Assembly (NCBI GenBank): GCA_963708095.1
Contig: OY970182.1
Coordinates: 1,426,001-1,490,000, forward strand
Source of the DNA: JAJZVS01 sp963708095
GTDB lineage: Bacteria > Pseudomonadota > Alphaproteobacteria > Acetobacterales > Acetobacteraceae
DNA: 64,000 nt
Reading direction: 5' to 3'
The notes under the pieces were generated by a model. The model saw only the letters and a list, made by a program, of their open reading frames with translations, was not told the DNA's origin and ran no database searches. Positions 16,217 through 25,126 of the stretch are shown piece after piece. Position 1 is the stretch's first letter. Every line of letters starts with the position of its first letter. A program made the translations under genes and the position numbers.

Positions 16217-17449
16217 ATGGACCACCTGGGCCTGCCCCACCGACTTTGGCGGCTGCTGCCCGCCGGGCCGCGACGCCGGATGGCGGCGCGGCTGGTCGCG
16301 CTCGCCGCCCCCCGCCTGGCCGCCCCGCCGCCGCCGGCGACCGGGGGGGTGATCGTGGCGGGCGAATTCACCCGCGCGTCCGGCCTCGGCGAGAGCGCAC
16401 GACTGATGCTGGACGCTCTGGCAGCGCTGGGCCAGCCGGCCTGGCCGCTCGATATCGGCCCGCTGCTGCCCGCGCACACCGCCGACCTGCCGCCGCCGCC
16501 GCCTTGGACCCACCCGCCGCCCGCCGATGCGGCGCTGGTGCTGCACGTGAACGCGCCGTTGTTGCCGCTGGTCCTGGCACGACTGCCGCGCGCCCTGGCA
16601 CGCGGCCGGCGGGTGGTCGGGTACTGGGCGTGGGAACTGCCGGTCGCACCGGTCGATTGGCGTGCCGGGGCGCGCTGCGTGCACGAGGCCTGGGCGCCGT
16701 CCCGCTTCACCGCCGATGCGCTGGCGCCGCTGTTGGCCGGGCCGGTGCGGGTGGTGCCGCATCCGCTGGCGGTGCGGCCGGCCGCACCGCCTGGACTCGG
16801 GCGCGGCGATTTCGGCCTGCCGGAGGCGGCGGTGGTGGTGCTGGTGTCGTTCAACCTCGCCTCGTCCTTCGCACGCAAGAATCCGTTGGCGGCGGTGGCG
16901 GCGTTCCGCGCTGCGTTCGCCGATCGGGCGGACCGGATTCTGCTCCTCAAGGTCGGCCACTCCCGCCATTACGCCGACGATTTCGCCCGGCTGGTCGCCG
17001 CGGTCGCGGACGCGCCCAATATCCGGCTGGAGACCCGCACCATGCCGCCGGCCGATGCGCTGGCCCTGACCGCGGCGGCCGACATGGTGCTGTCGCTGCA
17101 CCGCAGCGAGGGATTCGGCCTGGTGCCGGCAGAGGCCATGCTGCTGGGCAAGCCGGCGATTGCCACCGGCTGGTCGGGCAACCTCGAATTCATGGACGAC
17201 CGCTCCGCAGCGCTGATCCGCTACCGGCTGGTGGCGGCCGAAGACGCGCGCGGCGTGTATGAGGTGCCGGGCGCGGTCTGGGCGGAAGCGGAGGTGGGGC
17301 ATGCCGCCGAATGGCTGCGCCGCCTCGCCGATGACGCGCCGGCCCGGGCTGCGCTGGGCGCCGCCGGACAGGCGCACGCGCAGGCACGGCTCGGCCCGGC
17401 GGCGTTGGCCGACGCGCTGCGCGGGTTGGCAGCGGGGAGCGCGGCATGA
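16217..17449 (+). CDS. GT4-like glycosyltransferase
   Basis: The protein has 410 residues from ATG 16217; a GTG at 16100 in the same frame is a less likely start because it lies in the repeat array. The C-terminal half fits a GT-B fold: LLKVGHS, then TMPPADALALTAAADMVLSLHRSEGFGLVPAEAMLLGKPAIAT, which holds the E-x7-E nucleotide-sugar site (E..GFGLVPAE). Donor and acceptor are unknown. The gene is followed by a 17-bp tandem array and a second GT4, and its stop overlaps an ATG (ATGA at 17446). Confidence 0.88.
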   Translation: MDHLGLPHRLWRLLPAGPRRRMAARLVALAAPRLAAPPPPATGGVIVAGEFTRASGLGESARLMLDALAALGQPAWPLDIGPLLPAHTADLPPPPPWTHPPPADAALVLHVNAPLLPLVLARLPRALARGRRVVGYWAWELPVAPVDWRAGARCVHEAWAPSRFTADALAPLLAGPVRVVPHPLAVRPAAPPGLGRGDFGLPEAAVVVLVSFNLASSFARKNPLAAVAAFRAAFADRADRILLLKVGHSRHYADDFARLVAAVADAPNIRLETRTMPPADALALTAAADMVLSLHRSEGFGLVPAEAMLLGKPAIATGWSGNLEFMDDRSAALIRYRLVAAEDARGVYEVPGAVWAEAEVGHAAEWLRRLADDAPARAALGAAGQAHAQARLGPAALADALRGLAAGSAA

Positions 17450-17583
17450 GCGTCCTGGCGGGATCAAAGTTCCGGATCGATGAAAGTGCCGGCGCGATGA
17501 ACGTGCCGGGGAATGAAGGTGCCCCAGGGACGAAGGTGCCCCAGGGACGAAGGTGCCCAGGGACGAAAGTGTCCGGGAGATGA
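17446..17583 (+). CDS. Possible relay ORF inside the 17-bp tandem array
   Basis: An open frame of 45 residues begins at the ATG that overlaps the stop of the first GT4 gene (ATGA) and ends in a TGA that overlaps the ATG at 17580. From 17580 a six-residue frame (MKVPMG) ends at 17598-17600, which overlaps the ATG of the second GT4 gene at 17597. A ribosome could pass by termination-reinitiation from gene to gene. No protein function is claimed. Confidence 0.35.
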   Translation: MSVLAGSKFRIDESAGAMNVPGNEGAPGTKVPQGRRCPGTKVSGR

Positions 17584-17596
17584 AGGTACCGATGGG
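17446..17596. repeat. 17-bp tandem array made of start-codon-like units
   Basis: Nine units lie end to end, beginning at 17446, 17463, 17480, 17497, 17513, 17530, 17547, 17563 and 17580, with spacing of 17 or 16 bases. The consensus is ATGAARGTGCCNNNGGG; several units carry ACGAA or ATCAA instead of ATGAA. A tenth match, ATGAGAGTGCTCGTC, is the true start of the next gene at 17597. All three minus-strand frames are open through the array. Confidence 0.85.
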
Positions 17597-18796
17597 ATGA
17601 GAGTGCTCGTCTGGCAATGGGGGCGGCGCGGGGGGGCCCCGCGCTTCGCGGCCGGATTGGCCGCGGGCTTCGCCGCGCTGGGGGGCGTGGAGCCGCTGCT
17701 GTCACTCGCCACCGACGCCGAGATTCTGCGCGGGACGGATGCGCCGCAGTGCGTGCTGCCGGTCGCCACCTATCGGAGCGCCACCGGCCTGGTCTGGCGC
17801 GCGCTGCTCGCACCGGTGATGGTGCGCCGGCTGACGACGGCCCTGCGCCGGCTGCGCCCTGAGCTTGCGGTATGCGCCCAGCCGGGCCCGCTCGACCTCG
17901 TGATGGTCGCCGCGCTGCGCCGGGTGGGTGTGCCGCTGGTGGTGATCGTGCACGATGCGACGCCGCATCCGGGCGATGGGGTCCCGCTGCTGTTTGCCTT
18001 GCAGCGTGCGCTGATCCGCCGCGCCGGCACGGTGGTCGTGCTGTCGGAGCATGTGGCGGCGGCGTTGCGGGCACAGCGGGCGCTGCGGCCGGGCGCCCGG
18101 CTCGTGGTCGCGGCGCATCCGCCGGTGGCGTTTGGCGTCATCGCCCCGCCGGATGGGCATCCGGGACCTCGGCGGGTGCTGAGTTTCGGTCGGCTGCTGC
18201 CCTACAAGGGGCTGGATTTGCTGGCCGAAGCGCTGCGCCTCCTGGGACCGCGCCCGGATCTGGAACTGCGGGTCGTGGGCCAGGGGCCGGAGAGCGCCGC
18301 CCTGGCCGCGTTGCGCGCGCTTCCCGGCGTGACGGTCGAGAACCGCTGGGTGCCGGAGGACGAGATCGGCGCTCTGCTGGGCTGGTCGGATATCGTCGTG
18401 CTGCCGTACCGGGAGGCAAGCCAGAGCGGTGTCGCCGCGGCAGCGCTCGCCGCCGGGCGACGGGTGGTGGCGACGCGGGTGGGCGGCCTGGCCGGGCAAT
18501 TGGCGAACGAGCCGCTGGCAGTCCTGTGCGCGGCCGAGGGCGCCGCGCTGGCAGCAGCGCTCGCCGATGCGCTGCGGCCGATGGCCGGGCGCCCTGCCCC
18601 TCCCGCGCATCCGGACGAGGGGTGGCGTCGGCTGGCGGCGATCGTGCTCGATCAGGCGGAGCCTGGAGCGATCGACGCATCCGCCGCCGCAGGCGCGCGT
18701 GGCAGCGTCGCAGGCGCCGCTGCCGGCGGCGGCGGCGGCCCGGACCGGGCTCCGCCTGGCCTTACTCCGCCGGGCTCGCCGCCGCCGCCGCGGTGA
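17597..18796 (+). CDS. GT4-like glycosyltransferase
   Basis: The protein has 399 residues from ATG 17597; an in-frame ATG at 17513 inside the array would add 28 repeat-coded residues. The N-terminal Rossmann half includes VVIVHDATPHPGDG. The C-terminal half has VLSFGRLLPYKGLDLLAEAL, the GT4 donor-site Arg/Lys region, and IVVLPYREASQSGVAAAALAAGRRVVAT in place of the usual E-x7-E. The last ~45 residues are Ala/Gly/Pro-rich. Its 3' end overlaps the convergent ABC transporter gene by 35 bases. Acceptor unknown. Confidence 0.87.
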   Translation: MRVLVWQWGRRGGAPRFAAGLAAGFAALGGVEPLLSLATDAEILRGTDAPQCVLPVATYRSATGLVWRALLAPVMVRRLTTALRRLRPELAVCAQPGPLDLVMVAALRRVGVPLVVIVHDATPHPGDGVPLLFALQRALIRRAGTVVVLSEHVAAALRAQRALRPGARLVVAAHPPVAFGVIAPPDGHPGPRRVLSFGRLLPYKGLDLLAEALRLLGPRPDLELRVVGQGPESAALAALRALPGVTVENRWVPEDEIGALLGWSDIVVLPYREASQSGVAAAALAAGRRVVATRVGGLAGQLANEPLAVLCAAEGAALAAALADALRPMAGRPAPPAHPDEGWRRLAAIVLDQAEPGAIDASAAAGARGSVAGAAAGGGGGPDRAPPGLTPPGSPPPPR

Positions 18797-20633
18797 GCAG
18801 CCGGCCCGGCCGGCCCTCTTCCCGCTCCAGTACCAGTCGCCGATCGTGCAGCGCCGCCACCGCCGGTCGGTGCGCGATCGAGACGATGGTCGTCCCCGGC
18901 AGGCGCGCCTTCAGGATGGCGTAGAGTTCCGCCTCCGCTTCGGGATCGAGGCTCGCGGTCGCCTCGTCCAGGAACAGCCAGTCGGGCCTTACCAGCAACG
19001 CGCGCGCCAGCGCCAGCCGCTGCTGCTCCCCACCCGAAAGCACCTGCGGCCAGTTTCGGTCCTGGTCCAGATGGTCGATCAGCGCGCCGAGCCCGACGTC
19101 GGTCAGCGCCTGGGCGACCGCCTCTGGCGCCACCGCCTCCGGCGCCAGCGGGTAGGTGACGGCGTGGCGCAGGGTGCCGAGCGGGATGTACGGCCGTTGC
19201 GGCAGGAACAGGCAACGCTCCGCCGGCGGCCGGACCACCTTGCCGTGGCCGAACGGCCAGATGCCGGCCAGCGCGCGGAACAGGGTCGACTTGCCCGAGC
19301 CGGAGCGGCCGGTCACGACGACCGACACGCCGGGCTCCAACGTCAGGCTGGCATGCGCGAGCAACGGCTCGTCGCCGCGCGGCAGGTCGAGCGTCAGATC
19401 ATCGAGCCGCACCGCCCCGTCCGCCGCGATCGCGAGCCCCGGTCCGCCCGCTGCCGCCTGCGCTGCGACCTTCGGGCTTTCGGCCTCTGCCGACCTACCG
19501 CCCGGGACCGTCTCCAGCGGCACCGGTGCCTCATGTCCGGCCGCGGCGCGCGCCAGCACGATGGCGCGATGGAAGGTGGTCAGACGCTCGACGATCGCGC
19601 GCCACTGCGCCAGGGTCGCATACGCGCTGACGAACCACGACAGGCTGCCCTGCACCTGGCCGAACGCGCCCGCCGTCTGCGTCAGGCCGCCCAACTGGAT
19701 CTTGCCCGAGAAATAGCGCGGCGCCGCCACCACGAACGGGAAGATGACGGCGATCTGCCCGTAGCCGGACACGAGGGCGTTCAGCCGCTTGGTGCGCAGC
19801 ATGATCCCCCACCAATTGGTGATCACGTTGTGGAAGCGGTCTTTCAGGTTGCCCTTCTCCTCCGCCTCGCCGCCGTAGAGCGCCACGCCTTCGGTGTTCT
19901 CGCGCAGCCGCACCAGCGCGTAGCGGAAATCCGCCTCCACCCGCTGCTGGCGGAAGCGCAGGCCGATCAGCGGCCGACCTACCAGATGCGTGAGCCAGGT
20001 GCCCACCACGGCGTAGACCAGCGCGACCCAGACCATGTAGCCCGGGATCGTCACGCCCCAGACCGTGATCTCCCCCGACAGCGCCCACAGGATGCCGACG
20101 AAGCTCGCGATCGAGACCAGGTTCGAGAGGAAATCGACGCCGAGCGACAGGGTGACGCTCACGAAATCGCGCAAATCGTCGGAGATGCGCTGGTCCGGGT
20201 TGTCGGTGCCGATCGCCTGCTCGTCGGTCGTGAGGCTGATCCGGTAATAGGCCCGATCGGCCAGCCATTCGTCGAGGAAGCGGCCCGTCATCCAGCGCCG
20301 CCAGCGGATCTGCAACCACTGATTGAGGTAGGTGGCATAGACGAAGACCAGGATGTAGACCGCCACGACCTCGGTGAAGCCCGGCATCGGCAGCCCGCCC
20401 GGGGTGTTCCGCCAAGTGAACAGCAACTGCATGAATGCCGTGAAATCATGCGTCTGGAGGGCATTGTAGAACTGTCAATTCCAGAAATTCAGCACCACGT
20501 TCATGCCCACCATGGAGAGGTTGAGGGCGATGATCGAGAGCAGCAGGAGCCAGGCGGACCATTTCTCCTCGGAGCGGAAATAGGGCCGCGAGAGGCGCCA
20601 GACGTCGCGCAGGAAGAAACCGATGCTCTTCAT
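18762..20633 (-). pseudogene. ABC transporter permease/ATPase (SbmA/BacA-ABCD type) with in-frame TGA
   Basis: Reading from ATG 20633 gives a 623-codon gene with one in-frame TGA at 20477-20475 (codon 53), within FWN-stop-QFYNALQ, a conserved stretch of this family after the first membrane span. The rest is intact: spans to ~residue 330, Walker A TGRSGSGKST, signature LSGGEQQR, Walker B WLFLDEATASLD. A CGA-to-TGA change would explain it. Translation from Met68 (20432) would give 556 residues lacking the first span. These exporters/importers move peptides or acyl compounds. It is coupled (ATGA) to the upstream DUF1499-like gene. Confidence 0.8.
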
Positions 20634-21127
20634 CCGTGGGGCGGTCCTTCACGAGAGTGGTGGGCGAGCGCGGCGCTGAGCGCGACGAGCCAAGTCTGCA
20701 GCCGCCGACGGTTCACGCCGAAATCGCCATAGCCGTACACGCTGGCGGAATACAGGATCAGCCGCGCCGCGCCTGTCCCGTCCGGCAGCACCTGACCGAT
20801 GACAAGGTCGGGGAAGTTCCAGAACGCGCTGCGTACCACCCAGTGCAGTTGGCCACGGTCGGGGTACGCCGCCGCGAGCCAGGTGCGCGGTCGGGCGCTC
20901 GCGACGGCGCGGAGGGCGGCATACAGAGTGGCGGGGGGAACCGGATAGACGGGCGTCGGAAGGTCCGGCGTCGGGACGAAGCCCGGCGGCGCCGCGAGCG
21001 CGGTATTGGGGGTGGCGGGCCGCTCGAGCCGGGTCATGTCCATGGGCGGCGGGTGCGGCAGGCCGTGCGCCCCTGCCGCGGCGCAGGCCGGGAGGAGCAG
21101 GCCGATCAACCAGCCCGGCAGGGTCAT
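20630..21127 (-). CDS. DUF1499-like secreted or membrane-anchored protein
   Basis: The protein has 165 residues from ATG 21127. The N-terminus (GWLIGLLLPACAAAGAHG) is a signal peptide or anchor, and the Cys in LPACAAAG could be a lipobox. The rest (TPVYPVPPATLYAALRAVASARPRTWLAAAYPDRGQLHWVVRSAFWNFPDLV, then GAARLILYSASVYGYGDFGVNRRRLQTWL) matches DUF1499 proteins. The stop overlaps the ABC gene start as ATGA, so the two are translated together. The role is unknown, perhaps linked to the transporter. Confidence 0.78.
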   Translation of the reverse strand: MTLPGWLIGLLLPACAAAGAHGLPHPPPMDMTRLERPATPNTALAAPPGFVPTPDLPTPVYPVPPATLYAALRAVASARPRTWLAAAYPDRGQLHWVVRSAFWNFPDLVIGQVLPDGTGAARLILYSASVYGYGDFGVNRRRLQTWLVALSAALAHHSREGPPHG

Positions 21128-21363
21128 CGGCGCAGGCGCAGCGGCATGGCCGCGGTGATGGACCGGATCGCCGGCGCGGCGCAAGCGGCGCGTGGCAACG
21201 GCGTGCGCCACCTGCCCGCGGCGGCATTGCGGTCGGCATGCCGACGGTCCGCAAGGCTTTCTCATGGCTGGCGCGCGCCTGCCGCCGGGACGTCGGCGCC
21301 GCCCCCCGCAGCGCTGCGACCGCGTGCCGGCCAGCCTGCACAAACCCCTGAAATTAAGCGATC

Positions 21364-21392
21364 TTGACAGCGCTTGGCGGCAGTCTCTAGCG
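21364..21392 (+). promoter_or_regulatory. Candidate promoter of ihfA-merR
   Basis: A perfect TTGACA (21364-21369) is followed after 17 bases by CTAGCG (21387-21392), 7 bases before the ATG at 21400. This would give a nearly leaderless transcript. A weak -10 with a strong -35 is common in alphaproteobacteria. Confidence 0.5.
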
Positions 21393-21399
21393 TGCGGTG

Positions 21400-21717
21400 A
21401 TGAAGACCGTCACGCGCGCGCAACTGGCCGAGACGATCTATGCCGAGGTCGGCCTCTCCCGCAACGAATCCACCGTCCTGCTGGAGACGGTGCTGGAGCG
21501 GATCGCTGCCCGGCTGGAAGCCGGAGAATCCGTGAAAATCAGCGGCTTCGGCACGTTTTCGGTGCGCCAGAAGGGCCGCCGTATCGGCCGCAACCCGAAA
21601 ACCGGCGACGAGGTACCGATCCTGCCGCGCCGGGTCCTGGTGTTCCGCCCGAGCCACGCGATGCGGGCACGTGTGAATGGTCGGACGCCCGAAGCCGACG
21701 CCGGCGACGACGCCTGA
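21400..21717 (+). CDS. ihfA: Integration host factor subunit alpha
   Basis: The protein has 105 residues. The HU/IHF fold is complete: TRAQLAETIYAEVGLSRNES at the N-terminus, KISGFGTFSVRQKGRRIGRNPKTGDEVPI as the DNA-binding arm (with the intercalating Pro in RNPKTG) and VLVFRPSHAMRARVN at the end. IHF bends DNA in transcription, recombination and replication. The start could also be the GTG codon at 21397. The stop shares one base with the next gene's ATG, a conserved alphaproteobacterial ihfA-merR pair. Confidence 0.93.
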   Translation: MKTVTRAQLAETIYAEVGLSRNESTVLLETVLERIAARLEAGESVKISGFGTFSVRQKGRRIGRNPKTGDEVPILPRRVLVFRPSHAMRARVNGRTPEADAGDDA

Positions 21718-22649
21718 TGAGCGGGCACGATGACCGTCCGCCCGCGGGCCGACCGCCCGCGGCGCCGGACCCGGCCAACCCGCCGACGGGATTGAGCACC
21801 CCCGACGATACGGACGCAGCAGCCCCGAACGCGCCCGGTTCCGCAAGATCGGCTTCCGCGGTGCCCGCGGCCACGACACCGGCCCCCACCACTCCACGGG
21901 GCCCCGCCGCCGCGCCTGCTCGTGTCGCCCCAGGCGCTCCCACCCCCACCACAGTTCCGGGCACCGCTGTTCCGGGCACCGCAGCTACGGGCGCCGCCGG
22001 GCCGCCGCACCGCCCACGCGCGCCAGCCCCCCAGGGGCCGGCCCCGCAAGCGCCAGTTGCACAGGCGGCGGGCTCTCACGCGCCCGGGCCGTCCCGGCCG
22101 GACACCGCCGGCCGCACCGGCCTCCACCCCACCGGCGACGATGGCGCGGCCGAGGACGCCGCGGGGGCCCGCCCCCGGCCGCGCAAGGCACCGGCCGCAT
22201 TCCGTACCATCAGCGAAGTCGCCGACGACCTGCACATCCCCCAGCACGTCCTGCGCTTCTGGGAGACGAAATTCATCCAGGTCCGCCCACTCAAGCGCGG
22301 CGGCGGGCGCCGCTACTATCGGCCCGACGACATCGCCCTGCTACGGCGGATCTCCGACCTGCTCTACATCCAGGGCTACACGATCAAGGGAGTGCAGAGG
22401 CTGCTGCGCGAAGGCGGCGGCCGGCTGGCCGACGACATCCCCCCCGCTGCGGCCGAGGAACGCGCCGCCGCCGAGGCCGAACGCATCGCCGCCCCACCGC
22501 GCGAGCCCGAATTGCCGATCCCGGAACTCAGCGCCCTTCCCGCGCCCCGCCCCGCCCCGGCGCGCGCCGATGCCGAAGCCGACCGCCTGCGCGCCGTGCT
22601 GCACGAAACCCTGCGCGCCCTGGAGGACCTTCGTGCCGAGCTCGGCTGA
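21717..22649 (+). CDS. MerR-family regulator with a long disordered N-terminus
   Basis: The protein has 310 residues. Residues 1-~160 are low-complexity Pro/Ala/Thr-rich, with a 15-bp coding duplication (VPGTA repeated). Residues ~163-235 are a MerR HTH: FRTISEVADDLHIPQHVLRFWETKF, then KRGGGRRYYRPDDIALLRRISDLLYIQGYTIKGVQRLL. The C-terminal ~75 residues include a coiled coil but no metal-binding Cys. In this gene order it is the standard partner of ihfA; targets are unknown. Confidence 0.9.
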   Translation: MSGHDDRPPAGRPPAAPDPANPPTGLSTPDDTDAAAPNAPGSARSASAVPAATTPAPTTPRGPAAAPARVAPGAPTPTTVPGTAVPGTAATGAAGPPHRPRAPAPQGPAPQAPVAQAAGSHAPGPSRPDTAGRTGLHPTGDDGAAEDAAGARPRPRKAPAAFRTISEVADDLHIPQHVLRFWETKFIQVRPLKRGGGRRYYRPDDIALLRRISDLLYIQGYTIKGVQRLLREGGGRLADDIPPAAAEERAAAEAERIAAPPREPELPIPELSALPAPRPAPARADAEADRLRAVLHETLRALEDLRAELG

Positions 22650-22757
22650 CCGCCGTCACCCGCCCAAATCGCCGCACCCGCCGCCGCACCCCGTCCCGGC
22701 GGCCTCCGCCGCGCGCGCGGGCGGACCCCGTCGGCCGCTCTGCCGCCACCCCGCCGC

Positions 22758-23444
22758 ATGAGCGGCCAGGCGGAGGGCGGTCTGGCCGGCCGGATCGGCC
22801 GCATGGTCACCGGGCGGCCCCGGCTGTTCGCCGGCTGTGCCTGCGGCCTGCTGATCGGCCTGCTGATCCGCGGCCACCTGGCCCCGATCACCGGCGCGCT
22901 GCTCGCGTGGGACGCTGGTGTCCTGATCTACCTGGTGCTCGCCGCGCTGCTGTTCGTGACCGAGCCGATCGACGGCCTGCCGGCCCGCGCCGAACGCGAG
23001 GAGGACGGCGAATGGACCATCTTCACCCTGACGGTCGCCGCCGCCGTGGTCAGCCTCATTGCCATCCTCGGCGTGTTCGCCGACACCAAGGGGCTGTCCC
23101 CCGCCGCGCGCAGCCTGCATATCGCGCTGGTCGCAGTCACGTTGCTGATCTCGTGGCTGATGATGCACACTACCTTCGCGTTCCGCTACGCGCACGAATT
23201 CTACGCCGCCGACCTCGACCCGCCGCAATTCGACCGCGGCCTGGAGTTTCCCGGCGAACCTCGCCCGGACTACCTCGATTTCTTGTATTTCTCGCTGGTC
23301 CTGGGAATGACCTTCCAGGTCTCCGACGTGCAGATCACGGCCCGCAAACTGCGCCGCCTCGCCGCGCTGCATGGGCTGCTGAGCTTCCTGTTCAACACCA
23401 TCATCCTCGCCCTGACGGTCAACATCGCCGCCGGCCTGGTGTGA
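22758..23444 (+). CDS. DUF1345 family membrane protein
   Basis: The protein has 228 residues with about five membrane spans (residues ~22-40, 45-70, 92-112, 122-142 and 195-225). Family features: HTTFAFRYAHEFY and the loop FPGEPRPDYLDFLYFSLVLGMTFQVSDV before the last spans. It sits in the inner membrane; the function of DUF1345 is not known. It starts 108 bases after the merR gene and may be in the same transcript. Confidence 0.88.
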   Translation: MSGQAEGGLAGRIGRMVTGRPRLFAGCACGLLIGLLIRGHLAPITGALLAWDAGVLIYLVLAALLFVTEPIDGLPARAEREEDGEWTIFTLTVAAAVVSLIAILGVFADTKGLSPAARSLHIALVAVTLLISWLMMHTTFAFRYAHEFYAADLDPPQFDRGLEFPGEPRPDYLDFLYFSLVLGMTFQVSDVQITARKLRRLAALHGLLSFLFNTIILALTVNIAAGLV

Positions 23445-23451
23445 GCCGACC

Positions 23452-23811
23452 GTGGTCGGCGCGAGCCGCCCTGCCGCTGCCGGCAGACAAGGCCAACCGC
23501 CAGCGGCTGCGTCGCCGCGCCAGCCGCCGCCAGCAGAAGCCCGATCCGCGCACCCTGGTGGCCCGCTGCTGCGCCAGTTGCTCGTCTTCGACAACATTTC
23601 CTTCATTGGCCGCCTGCCAGACCACGGCGCCACGATCCGGCGGCTGGGAGATCTCCATGAGCGGTGGGCCGACACCTGCTTGGCCGAGGAAGAGAAAAAC
23701 GTCGAGGAACTCGATCGCTTCCTGGTTTCAGGTGTTGACTTGCCCCCCCGGCTCGGTGGACTGCAATGTATCGCAAAGGCACTCGCCACGGAACAAAGAG
23801 CATCTCGCTGA
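23452..23811 (+). CDS. Doubtful hypothetical ORF
   Basis: An open frame of 119 residues starts with GTG, 7 bases after the DUF1345 stop. The second half (LLVFDNISFIGRLPDHGATIRR, then GDLHERWADTCLAEEEKNVEELDRFLV) has coding-like third-position GC and a plausible acidic helix; the first 45 residues are low-complexity. No family or ribosome site is recognised. It could be a fragment of a longer gene. Confidence 0.3.
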   Translation: MVGASRPAAAGRQGQPPAAASPRQPPPAEARSAHPGGPLLRQLLVFDNISFIGRLPDHGATIRRLGDLHERWADTCLAEEEKNVEELDRFLVSGVDLPPRLGGLQCIAKALATEQRASR

Positions 23812-24170
23812 CGAGCCGAGCATACCGGCGACGCATTGGTTAAACCTATCGATATGGTACTGACAAAGAACGCGCGCGAACTGTCTTAAAATGTCGCTGC
23901 TCTGAACGCCGTCCTCTCGATCGCGGCTGACCTGACAGAGCGGCAAGTCCCCATTGCACTCACGCCGCAGGAGCGGATAACGCAGCCATGGCAGGAAGCT
24001 CCTGATTGCTCGCCGTCGACGTGAATCTCTCGATCTACTATGACATTCCTGATATAGAATGGAGTTGATTTCGTGGTTTGGCTTTTGAGGTGGCTATGAT
24101 CAAATTCCACTCGACCCGCCTCCAGAACATCACATAGACTCGGCGTTGCAGTCGGCGGGGGACGGCAACG
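23812..24170. other. AT-richer gene-free stretch upstream of the IS5-type remnant
   Basis: Base composition drops clearly compared with flanking DNA (for example TCTATGATATAG-like segments around 24030-24065). No convincing gene is seen on either strand and no terminal inverted repeat matching the sequence after 25126 was found. Confidence 0.4.
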
Positions 24171-25126
24171 ATGCGGCAAGCGACCTTGGCGACGGCTGGG
24201 TTCGAGCGCGACAGCACGCCGACCCGGCAAGCTGCGTTTCTGGACGAGATGAACCGTGCCGTTCCGTGGCGCGGGTTCGGCGCGCTGAGCGAGCCTGTCT
24301 ATCCGAAGCCCGGCAACGGCCGTGTCCCGATCTGGAGCGGATGCTGCGCGTTCACTTCCTGCAGCAACGATTCACCCTGTCGGACCCGGGGACGGAGGAG
24401 ACGCTGTGTGACAGCCTCACGATGCGTCGGTTCGTGGGCATCGATCTGGGCCGTGAGCCGGTGCCGGACGAGACCACGCTTTGCAAGTTCCGCCATCTGC
24501 TGGAGCGGCACGATCCGGGATCGGCGCTGTTCCAACGCGTGCACGAGCACCTGGAACGGCATGGCCTGAAGCTGTCTGCCGGCACGATCCTCGATGCAAC
24601 CATCCTCCACGCACCGAGCGCGACGAAGAACGCCGTGAAGGCGCGCGACCCGGAGATGCACCAGACCAGGAAGGGCAACCCGTGGTATTTCGGGATAAAG
24701 GCGCATATCGGCGCGGACAGCCGGACCAAGGTGATCCACGCGGTGGTGGCGACGGCGGCCGACGAGACGGATGCGACAGTGCTGCCCGATCTGCTGCACG
24801 GCGATGAGACGCGGGTGTGGGGCGACCAGACGTATCGCGGGCAGCGCGCCGTGATCCGCGAACATGCGCCGAACGGGCGGGACTTCACCAACCGACGCGA
24901 TCGGCACCGCGGGGTGGTGGACGCGGCGGAGAAGGCGCGCAACCGCACCCAGTCGAAGGTGCGGGCGAAGGTCGAGCACTGCTTCGGGGTGATCAAGCGG
25001 GTGTTCGGCTTCGCGACGATCCGCTACCGCGGGCTGGACAAGAACGCGAACCGGCTGTTCGTGACCTGCGCGCTCGCCAATCTGTTCGTCGTGCGCCATC
25101 GATTGCTGGGCCACCAAGGGGCGTAG
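24171..25126 (+). pseudogene. IS5-family transposase, frameshifted
   Basis: Residues 1-~50 (MRQATLATAGFERDSTPTRQAAFLDEMN to VYPKPGNGR) are in one frame; the remainder (LERMLRVHFLQQRFTLSDPG to the stop) continues in another frame from about 24330. The continuation has the IS5 core: FVGIDLGREPVPDETTLCKFRHLLE, TILDATILHAPS, WGDQTYRG and KVEHCFGVIKRVFGF. A short deletion near GRPPIGLER explains the shift. No clear terminal inverted repeats or target duplication are visible. Probably dead; programmed frameshifting is possible but no slippery run is seen. Confidence 0.85.

Noticed and set aside
17446..17596. CRISPR-like array
   Set aside because: Units are contiguous 16-17 bp repeats without unique spacers, and there are no cas genes.
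15995..17617. Minus-strand open frame with GTFVPGAPSSLG repeats
   Set aside because: The repeats are the complement of the 17-bp array, and the frame is antisense to a GT4 gene. The period of 16-17 keeps all frames open, so openness is not evidence of coding.
18429..20732. Long plus-strand open frame across the ABC transporter
   Set aside because: Antisense to a gene with clear Walker and signature motifs; composition is Arg/Gln/Pro-rich without domains.
23886..24230. Minus-strand ORF of 114 codons before the IS5 remnant
   Set aside because: No coding bias, low-complexity start and no family; lies in AT-richer non-coding DNA.
24320..24340. Programmed -1 frameshift in the IS5-type transposase
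   Set aside because: No slippery heptamer is visible at the junction and residues are missing there compared with the family, which fits a deletion better.
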